Made by a program: the position numbers and the translations under genes. DNA of 64,000 nucleotides from NCBI GenBank assembly GCA_021772435.1, contig JAJFLZ010000017.1, positions 39,854 to 103,853 on the forward strand. The letters are read 5' to 3'. This stretch comes from Chlamydiota bacterium. GTDB taxonomy: Bacteria > Chlamydiota > Chlamydiia > Chlamydiales > JACKPQ01. Each line of letters begins with the position of its first letter. Position 1 is the first letter of the stretch. Shown here in pieces: positions 16,388 to 24,476 of this stretch. The notes beneath the pieces are model-generated. The model saw only the letters and a program-made list of their open reading frames with translations. It did no database searches and was not told the DNA's origin.

Positions 16388-17068
16388 ATGAGCGTTAATC
16401 CCAAAATTCTAAGTATTCCACCTCACCTATCCGTTGCCTGGAGCGAGGTTTCGTCGCTCGAGGTCCAAAACGGCCGACTACTCGTCCATCTCAAATCTGG
16501 CCGCTCTCATGAAGTACCCAACCTCCAAGACGAAGACTTGCAGATCATTTTTTCAGCTCACGAGGCGTCCCTATCACCCGATACTCCAAAGGATTCAGCC
16601 AAAGTCGAGATGAGCCTTGGCATGCCCTTTCGCATGGCCGAAGGCATGGAGGGGATGGGAATTCCGATGCAGCACAATCCCGAGCAAAAAGATGCGCCCG
16701 ACATGCCACCTGACGTGCTCGAAAAAATCGTCACCGTCTCGCAAGCACTCGGTGTCGATCATGAAGCTATCAATCTGCCGCCTGCTGAACCTCATTGCAA
16801 CTGCCTTTACTGTCAAATTGCTAGAGCTCTTCAACTTAGCTCGCATGAAGGCTTCTCACCTGACCCTGAAGAAATCGAAGTTTCTGATGAAGAACTTCAA
16901 TTCCGCGAAGATTGGATCGTCAATCCAACAGAGGGCAACAAACAGCTTTATATCGTTGCCAATCCACTTAACTCAAAAGAGCAGTACTCTGTTTTCTTGG
17001 GCGAGCCGATTGGATGCACATGTGGCGAGAAAAACTGCGAGCATATCCGCGCTGTCTTGAGCAGCTAA
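16388..17068 (+). CDS. Conserved chlamydial-type protein with two Cys-rich clusters
   Basis: 226 residues, cytoplasmic by composition. An N-terminal part (about 15-55) reads as a small beta domain (LEVQNGRLLVHLKSGRSHEVPNL). A middle cluster, HCNCLYCQIA, and a C-terminal SWIM-like zinc finger, CTCGEKNCEH, suggest two metal sites. The region between is acidic. It lies beside phoH, as a similar hypothetical gene does in Chlamydia (from memory), so it is probably vertically inherited. A strong promoter and ribosome-binding site precede it. SWIM-like fingers bind DNA or protein; no specific role can be assigned. Confidence 0.72.
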   Translation: MSVNPKILSIPPHLSVAWSEVSSLEVQNGRLLVHLKSGRSHEVPNLQDEDLQIIFSAHEASLSPDTPKDSAKVEMSLGMPFRMAEGMEGMGIPMQHNPEQKDAPDMPPDVLEKIVTVSQALGVDHEAINLPPAEPHCNCLYCQIARALQLSSHEGFSPDPEEIEVSDEELQFREDWIVNPTEGNKQLYIVANPLNSKEQYSVFLGEPIGCTCGEKNCEHIRAVLSS

Positions 17069-17206
17069 CCCTTCGCAAAAGTCCTCTAATCTGAACTTAA
17101 AGCGTGCCATTACATACCGAATAGACAACCAAATTCGCTATTGTAAAATTTACAATTAAATGATAAAATCTTTGCTAACTTTGATTAAAAGAACACAAAG
17201 GTATAT

Positions 17207-17881
17207 ATGAGTACAGAGTTATTATTAGGTTCAGTTAACTATTTTAAAATGGGTGAATTGCAACGTGCGCAAGCAGCCTGCATCCAAGCTGAAGAAGCAG
17301 CTTTAACTCCAGAGCAAAAAGAGCAGTGTCACAAAGTATTTCGATATATTGCGCACCACATTAACGGAGTGCCCAACACAGCCCTTCGTTCGAGAGCAAT
17401 TGATCAACGAGCTTCTGACTATTCTCTAGCGCGCATATCCTCAGAAAGTCTTGTCGAGTATTCCCAAGACCACCCAAACGATATCACAGCATTTATCGTC
17501 TTAAAGCAAAGAGACGAATTTCCAGATGACTTATCTTCACCTTTATTTAGCGATGATGAGCAGACCCTCATTGACGGCTGTCAAGCTTATGAAAGTGACG
17601 AAGAACGTGAGGACACTGTAGAAGATCGGTACGGAGACGATGCCAGACGGTTTCTTGAAAGTCTTATCGCTAACGATTCAGAAGATGAAGATGATGTGAA
17701 CGAGTATACCGAATACCTCTTTGCACATAGGCTGCCAAGAACTGACTGGGCCTATGAACAATTTTTGCAAGAACGAGTTGCATCTGCCGAAGCTGAAAAT
17801 GCCCTTCTCCTACTCGAAACTCTACAACTCGGTGCTACTACCCCCACCAATCGGTCCACCCAAATATCTGGGGAAAGATAA
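17207..17881 (+). CDS. Acidic protein of unknown function
   Basis: 224 residues, not recognised. The N-terminal third (LLGSVNYFKMGELQRAQAACIQAEEAALTPEQKEQC) looks like one helical-hairpin, TPR-like repeat. The middle and C-terminus are very acidic (DDARRFLESLIANDSEDEDDVNEYTEYLF). There is no signal peptide or membrane segment. An AAAGG ribosome-binding site precedes ATG 17207. It lies alone between two well-supported genes, with its own 138-base upstream region. An effector or regulatory partner role would be speculation. Confidence 0.6.
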   Translation: MSTELLLGSVNYFKMGELQRAQAACIQAEEAALTPEQKEQCHKVFRYIAHHINGVPNTALRSRAIDQRASDYSLARISSESLVEYSQDHPNDITAFIVLKQRDEFPDDLSSPLFSDDEQTLIDGCQAYESDEEREDTVEDRYGDDARRFLESLIANDSEDEDDVNEYTEYLFAHRLPRTDWAYEQFLQERVASAEAENALLLLETLQLGATTPTNRSTQISGER

Positions 17882-17978
17882 GCCTCTATCTCAGCTTTGA
17901 ATCAATCGCATTAACCTCAGTACCCACAATTTAGAATTGGCGTAGCAAAAAACCACTTTCCCATTTAGATAAATTCAT

Positions 17979-18007
17979 TTGGCAAAAATAGGGCGTATGC
18001 ATAGAAT
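17979..18007 (+). promoter_or_regulatory. Sigma-70-type promoter
   Basis: TTGGCA at 17979-17984, a 17-bp spacer and TAGAAT at 18002-18007 lie 31 bases before the SH3-domain gene, which has a TTAGGAGA ribosome-binding site. Confidence 0.7.
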
Positions 18008-18038
18008 GAGGTAAAGTTAGGAAAGGTTAGGAGATACT

Positions 18039-19220
18039 ATGTCTAAGCTATGGTTAATATTGTGTGCTGCACCTCTTGTTTTATTTGCAGAAGAAGCTGA
18101 AATTTCGGTTATCGCTGAAAAACCTGTCGAGTCTGTTGCAACAAAAAAAGATACTACTCCCAAAGTCTACATGCTAGACAGCTCATACAAAGCCTTTACC
18201 GGCCGCATCAATGGTAAAAATGTCCGCATGCGCACAGGATCTGATTTAGATTCCTGCGTTGTCAAAGAATTATCCAAAGACGACCTCGTTGTCGTCACAG
18301 GGCAAAAAGGTGATTTTTACGCTGTTCAACCTGTAAACGATCAGCGCGCCTACATCTTCCGCAGCTTCATTCTAGATGGCGTTGTCGAAGGCAACCGCGT
18401 TAACGTACGGCTGCACCCCGATCTAGAAGCGCCGATTATTGCGCACCTATCTAGCGGCGCTAAAATCGAAGGTGAAATCTGCAAAAACAACCACAAATGG
18501 TTAGAGATCGATCCCCCTGCAGATGCACGTTTCTTCATCGCTAAAGAATACATCGACCACGCTGGCGGTCCTGATCTAAAAGCAATTCACGACAAGCGTT
18601 GCGCTACTGTGAACCAGCTCTTTGATTCGGCAAACTTGCTCACTCAAGCTGAAATGCGAAAAGTTTTCAACGATGTCGACATTGCTCGTGTGACACGCAG
18701 CTACCAAACGATTATCCAAGATTACGTTGACTTTCCAGCGCTCTGCGATAAAGCAAGTAAAGCGTTAGCTAAACTGCAAGAAGAATACCTGCAAAAGAAA
18801 ATCGCTTACCTAGAAGCAAAAGCAGAAGGCATCGATTTGCCCGGGGAAATTGCTCTTTCAACTGATGAGCAAACAAAAGTTCACACGCAAACAGACCGCA
18901 TGCAAATGTGGGAGCCACTAGAAGAAGCTCTTTACCTGACATGGTCAGGTATGCACCATGCTAAAACCATGGACGACTTCTACGTTTCTCAAAAAGTGAA
19001 ATCGACAAGGCTAACCGGTATTATCGAAGCCTATACAGATCCTGTTAAATGCAAGCCCGGCGACTACGTCTTACGTCAAGATGGCGTGTTATCGGCATAC
19101 CTTTACAGCACGACTGTGAATCTGCAAGCACTCGTTGGCAAAAAAGTCACCGTGATGGCATCGGCAAGACCCAATAACAGCTTCGCATTTCCAGCCTACT
19201 ACGTTATAGAGGCAGAATAA
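18039..19220 (+). CDS. Exported protein with two bacterial SH3 domains
   Basis: 393 residues. A signal peptide (MSKLWLILCAAPLVLFAEEA) directs it to the envelope. Two SH3b-like repeats follow: GKNVRMRTGSDLDSCVVKEL (about 58-77) and GNRVNVRLHPDLEAPIIAHL (about 117-136). Such domains bind cell-wall peptides. A helical, coiled-coil-rich region comes next (about 180-300) and a beta-rich C-terminal part contains CKPGDYVLRQDGVL. A comparable gene near phoH exists in Chlamydia as far as I recall. It may work in division-septum or envelope maintenance, where chlamydiae keep a minimal peptidoglycan. It has its own promoter and may co-transcribe the next gene, seven bases away. Confidence 0.75.
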   Translation: MSKLWLILCAAPLVLFAEEAEISVIAEKPVESVATKKDTTPKVYMLDSSYKAFTGRINGKNVRMRTGSDLDSCVVKELSKDDLVVVTGQKGDFYAVQPVNDQRAYIFRSFILDGVVEGNRVNVRLHPDLEAPIIAHLSSGAKIEGEICKNNHKWLEIDPPADARFFIAKEYIDHAGGPDLKAIHDKRCATVNQLFDSANLLTQAEMRKVFNDVDIARVTRSYQTIIQDYVDFPALCDKASKALAKLQEEYLQKKIAYLEAKAEGIDLPGEIALSTDEQTKVHTQTDRMQMWEPLEEALYLTWSGMHHAKTMDDFYVSQKVKSTRLTGIIEAYTDPVKCKPGDYVLRQDGVLSAYLYSTTVNLQALVGKKVTVMASARPNNSFAFPAYYVIEAE

Positions 19221-19227
19221 ATTATCT

Positions 19228-20013
19228 ATGGCCCACTCGCTTGAATTGAGGGAGTGGGCTGTTAGCATCTTGAGCTCTGATACTCTGGATGGCAAACTTT
19301 TTGCTCCAGAAAAACTCACCGACCAAAATCCTGGCCCGCCCCTGCTTTGGGATGAGCCTACCCGCCCCATCGGCATGGAGTTTAAAAAACTCAAAAAAAG
19401 CGAAAAACTACCCCCATTACACGATCTGCACGATCCAAACAAACGAGCCATTTGTCTACACCGATTTGCTGGCCATGAACTGCTCGCTGTCGAGATCATG
19501 GCCTATACCCTGCTCGCCTGTCCAAACGCCCCAACGCATTTTCGCAAAGGTCTCGCAAACACACTCAAAGAAGAACAAGAGCATGTGCGCCTATACATGA
19601 TCGAAATGAAACGTCTTGGAATTCAGTTTGGCGACTTGCCGCTCTACCGTCACTTTTGGGCGCACACCAAATACATTCAAAATCCCGTCGACTACGTTAG
19701 CACGATGTGTTTAACACTTGAGATGGCAAACCTCGACTTTGCCCCCATGTACAAAGCAGTTTTTAAACGGTTTGAAGATTCTGATGCAGAAAACTTGATG
19801 CAACGCATCATCCTTGATGAAATCTCCCACGTCTCATTTGGATACAACTGGCTGAAAAAATTCAAACCACAAGAAAAAACAGCTTACGAGATGTGGGCAG
19901 ATAGCTTGTCACCGCTCATAACTCCTAGGCATGCTAGGGGTCCCATCTACCATCCAGAGCATCGCCGCAAAGCCGGCATCGATGAGGACTGGATCAATCG
20001 CCTGTGCGAGTGA
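19228..20013 (+). CDS. DUF455 ferritin-like protein
   Basis: 261 residues. The helical core has the metal-binding pattern of a ferritin-like diiron protein: HRFAGHELLAVEIM, KEEQEHVRLY and later ILDEISHVSFGYNW (E-x-x-H pairs). This is the DUF455 family, distantly related to tRNA hydroxylase MiaE; its reaction is not known. It begins seven bases after the SH3-domain gene and is likely on the same transcript. Its 3' end overlaps the convergent rmuC gene by 20 bases. Confidence 0.85.
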   Translation: MAHSLELREWAVSILSSDTLDGKLFAPEKLTDQNPGPPLLWDEPTRPIGMEFKKLKKSEKLPPLHDLHDPNKRAICLHRFAGHELLAVEIMAYTLLACPNAPTHFRKGLANTLKEEQEHVRLYMIEMKRLGIQFGDLPLYRHFWAHTKYIQNPVDYVSTMCLTLEMANLDFAPMYKAVFKRFEDSDAENLMQRIILDEISHVSFGYNWLKKFKPQEKTAYEMWADSLSPLITPRHARGPIYHPEHRRKAGIDEDWINRLCE

Positions 20014-21160
20014 TCTTTTCGATAAACTCGAGTGGCTTGAGTTCGATGTCGCTCCTTGCAGATCCCAGCTCCTGAAACTTTCTTGCAGTGACTAGCACGC
20101 GACTCTCAAGTGAACCAATCGTCTTATTGTAGGCCTCAACCGATTGGGATAGTGACTTACCTACCTTACCAAAATGACTCGTCATATCGTAAATTCGTTT
20201 ATACAGCTCATGTCCAAGCTCGGAAATCATCTGCGTATTTTTTGAAATGGAATCTTGTTTCCACCCGTGCGCTACGGCTCTGAGCAGTCCAATCAACGTT
20301 GTCGGTGTGGCCAAAATCACGCCTTCATTTGCGCCCACCTCAATTAGACTTGGATCGTACTCAAGCGCTGCTGAAAAAAATGTCTCAGAGGGTAAAAACA
20401 GCACCACAAATTCAGGACTATCAAACCGCTCCCAATAGGACTTCTTACTCAAACTCGCAATATGCTGTCTGACTTGCCTTGCATGGGCCACAAGCTTCTC
20501 CTTTCGCGCATGCCCATCTTCTAGCTCATGGGCATCCAAATACGCCTCGAGTGGCGCCTTAGCATCCACAATCACCTGCTTACCACCCGGCAGCTTAACA
20601 ATCAGATCAGGCCTAAGCGTTCCATCGCTAGTCTGCTGCTGCTCAAAAAAATCGCAGTGATTCAGCATACCCGCTAGCTCCACAACTCGTTTTAGCTGCA
20701 GCTCTCCCCACCGGCCTCGCACAATTGGAGCTCTTAATGCCTTTACCAAATTCGAGGTCTCAGAATATAGTAATTTTTCCGTCTCAATCAGCTGACTCAC
20801 CTGAGCTCTTAAACCAGCATGATCACCCTTTCGCTCAAGTTCCAGCTTACGCATCTCCTGATCGAGCTTGCTCAGCGATTCCTGCACGGGTTTAACCATC
20901 TGCTCAACGCTTTTCTCTTTCTGATCCAGCTCATTTTTGGCTCGCTCCTGAAACTTGCCCATCACGCTTTCAGCCAGCTGCATAAACGCCTGGTTATTCT
21001 GTGCAAGCGCATCGCTAGACAGGGCTGAAAAAGCACCCTTCATCTGTTTAGCGCCCTCTTCGAGCACGGCTACCTTGGATCTCGCCACTAAATAGCGCCA
21101 CCAGCCAACGCCTGCCAGCCCTAAAGCCAAGGCTAAACCTACAATTAATCCTATCTCCAT
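19994..21160 (-). CDS. rmuC: RmuC family DNA recombination protein
   Basis: 388 residues. A membrane-anchor helix (MEIGLIVGLALALGLAGVGWW) is followed by a long coiled coil (about 25-120) and the RmuC domain with VRGRWGELQLKRVVELAGM, then LPGGKQVIVDAKAPLEAYLDA. This region belongs to the PD-(D/E)XK nuclease-like group (DAK motif). RmuC limits inversions at short repeats, relevant in a genome with many inverted elements. I start at ATG 21160, because the upstream ATG at 21178 adds six residues before the hydrophobic anchor. Confidence 0.92.
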   Translation of the reverse strand: MEIGLIVGLALALGLAGVGWWRYLVARSKVAVLEEGAKQMKGAFSALSSDALAQNNQAFMQLAESVMGKFQERAKNELDQKEKSVEQMVKPVQESLSKLDQEMRKLELERKGDHAGLRAQVSQLIETEKLLYSETSNLVKALRAPIVRGRWGELQLKRVVELAGMLNHCDFFEQQQTSDGTLRPDLIVKLPGGKQVIVDAKAPLEAYLDAHELEDGHARKEKLVAHARQVRQHIASLSKKSYWERFDSPEFVVLFLPSETFFSAALEYDPSLIEVGANEGVILATPTTLIGLLRAVAHGWKQDSISKNTQMISELGHELYKRIYDMTSHFGKVGKSLSQSVEAYNKTIGSLESRVLVTARKFQELGSARSDIELKPLEFIEKITRTGD

Positions 21161-21192
21161 GCCCGCATCATAATGCACAATTTGATAAAAAA

Positions 21193-21274
21193 CTAGTAAT
21201 TTGTAAGTAGTTTATTGTTATTTACTTAACTAAATTACATTGACAAATTTGCGATTCGATCGTAATATTACTAA
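21193..21274 (+). promoter_or_regulatory. Inverted-repeat region before DUF4143 copy 3
   Basis: GTAATTT (21197-21203) and AAATTAC (21233-21239) flank nested AAGTA/TACTT arms, and TAAATTAC recurs inverted as GTAATATTA (21262-21270). The last arm ends a few bases before ATG 21276. It is less regular than the operators of copies 1 and 2 but in the same position. Confidence 0.45.
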
Positions 21275-21275
21275 T

Positions 21276-22481
21276 ATGATCCCTAGACATATTGAAAAAA
21301 AAATTCGCCAATACGCCAAAGAGTACCCAATCATAGCCCTTGTTGGGCCAAGGCAAAGTGGCAAAACAACGCTTGCTAAAGCTCTATTTCCTGATTACGA
21401 GTACATCTCCCTAGAAAACATAGATATGCGCACGCGTGCAACAAAAGATCCTCGCGGGTTTTTAGAAGATTTTGGACCGTATGTGATTTTAGATGAAATA
21501 CAAAGAGTGCCCGAGCTGTTCTCCTATTTGCAGCAGCTCGTCGACACAAAGCAAGACCCTGCCCAATATATACTGACGGGGTCATCTCAATTCCTTCTCA
21601 ATGAAAACATCACACAAAGCTTAGCTGGCAGGATTATCACATTCAAACTCTATCCGCTCACCTTTACAGAGCTATATCACCTCCCTCCCGACGCTAACTT
21701 CAATTCTGTTTACCAAAAGTTTCACACCAAAAGAAAAGCCATATCCCAAACAGAACTCTACACAATCCTTTGGAGGGGCCTCTATCCAAGAATTCACGAC
21801 AAAAAACTCGATAGCTACAAATGGTATGAAAACTACATCTTCACCTACGTAGAAAGAGATGTCCGATCGCTTCTCAATGTTCGAAGTTTACGGCTTTTTG
21901 AGCAGTTTTTACTTCTCTGCGCTTCTCAATCCGGCGCCCTGTTAAACTACAGCACTATAAGCGGCGCTCTTGGAATCTCCGTATCAACAGTCAAAGAATG
22001 GCTAAGCATTTTAGAAGCAAGTGGCCTGATTTTCATTCTGCCTTCTTACTTCAAAAACTTCTCCAAACGCGTTGTCAAAATGCCTAAAATCTACTTTGTC
22101 GACACAGGCCTTCTCTGCCATCTCCTCTCTATTCGTAACGCCAGCCAGCTCAAATCTCATCCACTTCTTGGCAACATTTTTGAAACCTTCATCATCAGCG
22201 AATGCTACAAGCGCTTCTACAACCTAGCCGAAACTCCCCCGCTCTACTTTTGGCACGACCAATCCAAAAACGAAATCGATTTACTGCTTGATATGGGAAC
22301 AAAATGCTTTCCCATCGAAATCAAGCTCTCACAAGTTTTTCACAGCGATTTCCAAAAAGTCATGAAAAATTGGCTAGAGATCGAAAAAAACCCCAGCGAT
22401 AAGGGCTTGGTTATCTACACAGGCAAAGACCATTTAAACAAATCCAAATCAATCCAAACCATTCCCTGGTACTACTTGTGA
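21276..22481 (+). CDS. AAA-family ATPase with DUF4143 domain (copy 3)
   Basis: 401 residues, COG1373 type. Walker A GPRQSGKT lies at residues 24-31, Walker B is VILDEIQRVP, and TGSSQFLL follows. A helix-turn-helix-like segment (YSTISGALGISVSTVKEWLSILEASGLI) precedes the DUF4143 nuclease-fold domain, with NEIDLLLDM...FPIEIK. The start at ATG 21276 avoids translating the repeat region. Unlike the other copies it is in an operon: its stop overlaps the GTG start of a LexA-like gene by four bases. That suggests the ATPase and regulator form one module. Confidence 0.88.
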   Translation: MIPRHIEKKIRQYAKEYPIIALVGPRQSGKTTLAKALFPDYEYISLENIDMRTRATKDPRGFLEDFGPYVILDEIQRVPELFSYLQQLVDTKQDPAQYILTGSSQFLLNENITQSLAGRIITFKLYPLTFTELYHLPPDANFNSVYQKFHTKRKAISQTELYTILWRGLYPRIHDKKLDSYKWYENYIFTYVERDVRSLLNVRSLRLFEQFLLLCASQSGALLNYSTISGALGISVSTVKEWLSILEASGLIFILPSYFKNFSKRVVKMPKIYFVDTGLLCHLLSIRNASQLKSHPLLGNIFETFIISECYKRFYNLAETPPLYFWHDQSKNEIDLLLDMGTKCFPIEIKLSQVFHSDFQKVMKNWLEIEKNPSDKGLVIYTGKDHLNKSKSIQTIPWYYL

Positions 22482-23053
22482 AAGCCCTAACCGAAAAACA
22501 AAAAACCATCCTAGACTACATTCAACAAGAGAGATCGCAAAACGGTATCATCCCATCTTACAGAAAAATCATGCGTGCGATGGGCTATGCGTCAGTGAGC
22601 ACCGTGGCAGCTCATATGGCCGCCCTCCATAAAAAAGGACATCTAGAGCCTCAAAAAACACCAGACAGCACCATCACGTACCTGCCCCTTATCGGTCACT
22701 TTACCGATGGAAAGCCCTTAGAGATCTCCGCCTCCTTAGAGACCCAAATCCCCATTCACCTACCCGAGACAACGCATAGCTGCTACGCTCTTAGAGTACG
22801 AGGTGATGAGCTTATATCAGATGCCATTTTAGATGGCGATATCCTCATCATTGAGGCCAGATCTGAAATAGAAACGGGTGAGGTTGCCCTCACCCAAACG
22901 GAATACGGTTTAATTTTACGGAAAATAGATTTCCAGGGACCGCACTTGCGCCTATCGCGTATCCGCGATCCGGGCTCTGGCCAGGTAGTTCCTCAAGACG
23001 AGGTCACCATCCAGGCTGTTATTTTACAGGTGCTTCGCCAATTAACTCTTTAA
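22478..23053 (+). CDS. LexA-like repressor lacking the autocleavage residues
   Basis: 191 residues with GTG start 22478. Residues 1-60 form a LexA-type winged helix (TEKQKTILDYIQ, IPSYRKIMRAMGYASVSTVAAH). Residues 65-190 follow the LexA/S24 domain (YLPLIGHF, ALRVRG, ILDGDILII). By hand alignment to E. coli LexA, the Ala-Gly cleavage site becomes D77-G78, catalytic Ser119 becomes E111, and Lys156 becomes R148. It should bind DNA and perhaps dimerise but not cleave itself, so a RecA-linked SOS response through it is unlikely. It is coupled to DUF4143 copy 3. It may regulate that operon or act as a constitutive repressor. Confidence 0.85.
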   Translation: MKALTEKQKTILDYIQQERSQNGIIPSYRKIMRAMGYASVSTVAAHMAALHKKGHLEPQKTPDSTITYLPLIGHFTDGKPLEISASLETQIPIHLPETTHSCYALRVRGDELISDAILDGDILIIEARSEIETGEVALTQTEYGLILRKIDFQGPHLRLSRIRDPGSGQVVPQDEVTIQAVILQVLRQLTL

Positions 23054-23438
23054 GGGTATTGACATCGTTTTTAAAGCTTTCAATAGTTTTTGATGCACTG
23101 ACAGCAGTACTATTTTTAATCGCATTGTAGTTGCCATGCAATCTTAAAGCCATGTTTTTAATGGCTGTGACATCAAGAGGAGTTAGAGAACCTTTTTGAC
23201 TCAGCAACTTAGCTTTTTTCACAAAATTCTGAATTATCCCAGCCTCATATTGAGCGTCGATCATTGTAAGAATGTCCTGATCAGATAGCTCTACCGCTTT
23301 AAATCGATATTCCGTGAGCGGCTGTTGCAAAACACTTCTAAAGCCTTCTTCAACGAAATAATTCTGTTCTTTAACGCTCAAATCAGGTCTATTTTCCACT
23401 GATTCTGCATAATTTCTTAAAGTTAAATTTTCTAACAT
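23019..23438 (-). CDS. Unknown helical protein
   Basis: 139 residues, not recognised. It is mostly helical and polar (QNFVKKAKLLSQKGSLTPLDVTAIKNMALRLHGNYNAIKN), with no signal peptide or membrane helix. The ribosome-binding site GAGGT lies ahead of ATG 23438. Its last 35 bases overlap the 3' end of the convergent LexA-like gene. With the two genes upstream on the same strand it forms a cluster of short unknown proteins, which could be secreted substrates or chaperones; no evidence decides. Confidence 0.6.
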   Translation of the reverse strand: MLENLTLRNYAESVENRPDLSVKEQNYFVEEGFRSVLQQPLTEYRFKAVELSDQDILTMIDAQYEAGIIQNFVKKAKLLSQKGSLTPLDVTAIKNMALRLHGNYNAIKNSTAVSASKTIESFKNDVNTLKELIGEAPVK

Positions 23439-23468
23439 ATTATTACCTCTTATTATTTTATTAGGTGA

Positions 23469-23819
23469 TTAAAAAAACATATCCTCTGTATCTGATTCAT
23501 CAACATCCGATAATAGATCAAAAGACGATCTAGTATCTGTGTCATAGTCGGTTAGATAATTGTCAAGATCAGTCAGATAGTCAGTTAGCTCGCCCTGCGA
23601 ATCTGCAAGGGCTAGATTTTCTTCAATATCTGTAGGCATAAAGTCAACGGTATTGGAAATAAAATGAACTGTAAATTGCGTAGCCAGATAATTAAAAACA
23701 ACTTCCACAATCAACGTAATAGCTTGTAAGAGCACATCACTTTCATTCATTTTTGCAACGCCACATAAGGGTAAAAAGACCGCTGCTGGCGAATTTATCT
23801 GAATTGTATTATCCATCAT
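23469..23819 (-). CDS. Unknown acidic protein
   Basis: 116 residues, not recognised. A hydrophobic middle (VLLQAITLIVEVVFNYLATQFTVHFI, about 30-55) is followed by an acidic, Asp-rich C-terminus (LTDYLTDLDNYLTDYDTDT, then DVDESDTEDMFF). The start is ATG 23819, with an AGAGGTAT ribosome-binding site. It is the middle gene of the three-gene minus-strand cluster; a hairpin lies just upstream at 23837-23853. Confidence 0.55.
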   Translation of the reverse strand: MMDNTIQINSPAAVFLPLCGVAKMNESDVLLQAITLIVEVVFNYLATQFTVHFISNTVDFMPTDIEENLALADSQGELTDYLTDLDNYLTDYDTDTRSSFDLLSDVDESDTEDMFF

Positions 23820-23836
23820 ATACCTCTAAAATTTTT

Positions 23837-23853
23837 CCCTGCTCGTAGCAGGG
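23837..23853 (-). terminator. Intercistronic hairpin
   Basis: CCCTGCT pairs with AGCAGGG around a three-base loop and, read on the minus strand, is followed by AAAAATTTT. It lies between two genes of the unknown cluster and could act as a partial terminator or an mRNA-stability element. Confidence 0.5.
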
Positions 23854-23863
23854 ACTTTATTCC

Positions 23864-24286
23864 TTACGACTTGGTTTGTGCTGCACGTCTTGCCATTGCA
23901 GCCATTGCTACAGCCCCCATATCAACAGTTGGCCTGTTTGCGGGTAAATTCTGAGCAACTTTTTGAACTGGAGTATTTTTAGTCATTACAGGAGTATGCG
24001 GAATATCTTTAACAGTAACCTGTCCTAGATCTTGTGGTGGAGCTTCTGAATACATCAAAGGCTTTTTCTCAGGTCTTGTTTCTCTTAAATTGCTTCCATT
24101 TCCTGAGCTTGCGTTGCGAAAAATTGCAGCTAACATCATTGCCTGCTCACCATTCTCAGCTTTTGCTGTAGCCGTAATAACACGACCTCTCATTTCAGCT
24201 GTTTGATCTATATGTTGTTCATTTTTGGCTGTGGTTACCGCTGTATTAGAGCTGCTAACACTAAAAAAATTATCAAAAAATCCCAT
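23864..24286 (-). CDS. Unknown low-complexity protein
   Basis: 140 residues, not recognised. It begins MGFFDNFFSVSSSNTAVTTAKNE and is rich in Ala, Thr, Asn and Pro, ending in an alanine-methionine stretch (MGAVAMAAMARRAAQTKS). A low-complexity N-terminus rich in Ser/Thr without a classical signal peptide is a style seen in type III secretion substrates, but this is weak evidence. It is the first gene of a three-gene cluster, with an AGGTAAT ribosome-binding site and a 190-base AT-rich upstream region. Confidence 0.55.
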   Translation of the reverse strand: MGFFDNFFSVSSSNTAVTTAKNEQHIDQTAEMRGRVITATAKAENGEQAMMLAAIFRNASSGNGSNLRETRPEKKPLMYSEAPPQDLGQVTVKDIPHTPVMTKNTPVQKVAQNLPANRPTVDMGAVAMAAMARRAAQTKS

Positions 24287-24476
24287 AATTATTACCTCAT
24301 TATTAATTGGTTTTTATTTACTAACAGTTTCAATTATAACAAATATTTTAATTAAATTAAATAATTTATTTACATTTGATGTATGTGGTTTATAATTAAC
24401 TGGTTAAGAGCGCTTCAAAGCTGGGTAATTAGCTTATTGGTGTATTTTAGGTTCTAAAAGTCAAATCGCTGCTTTT

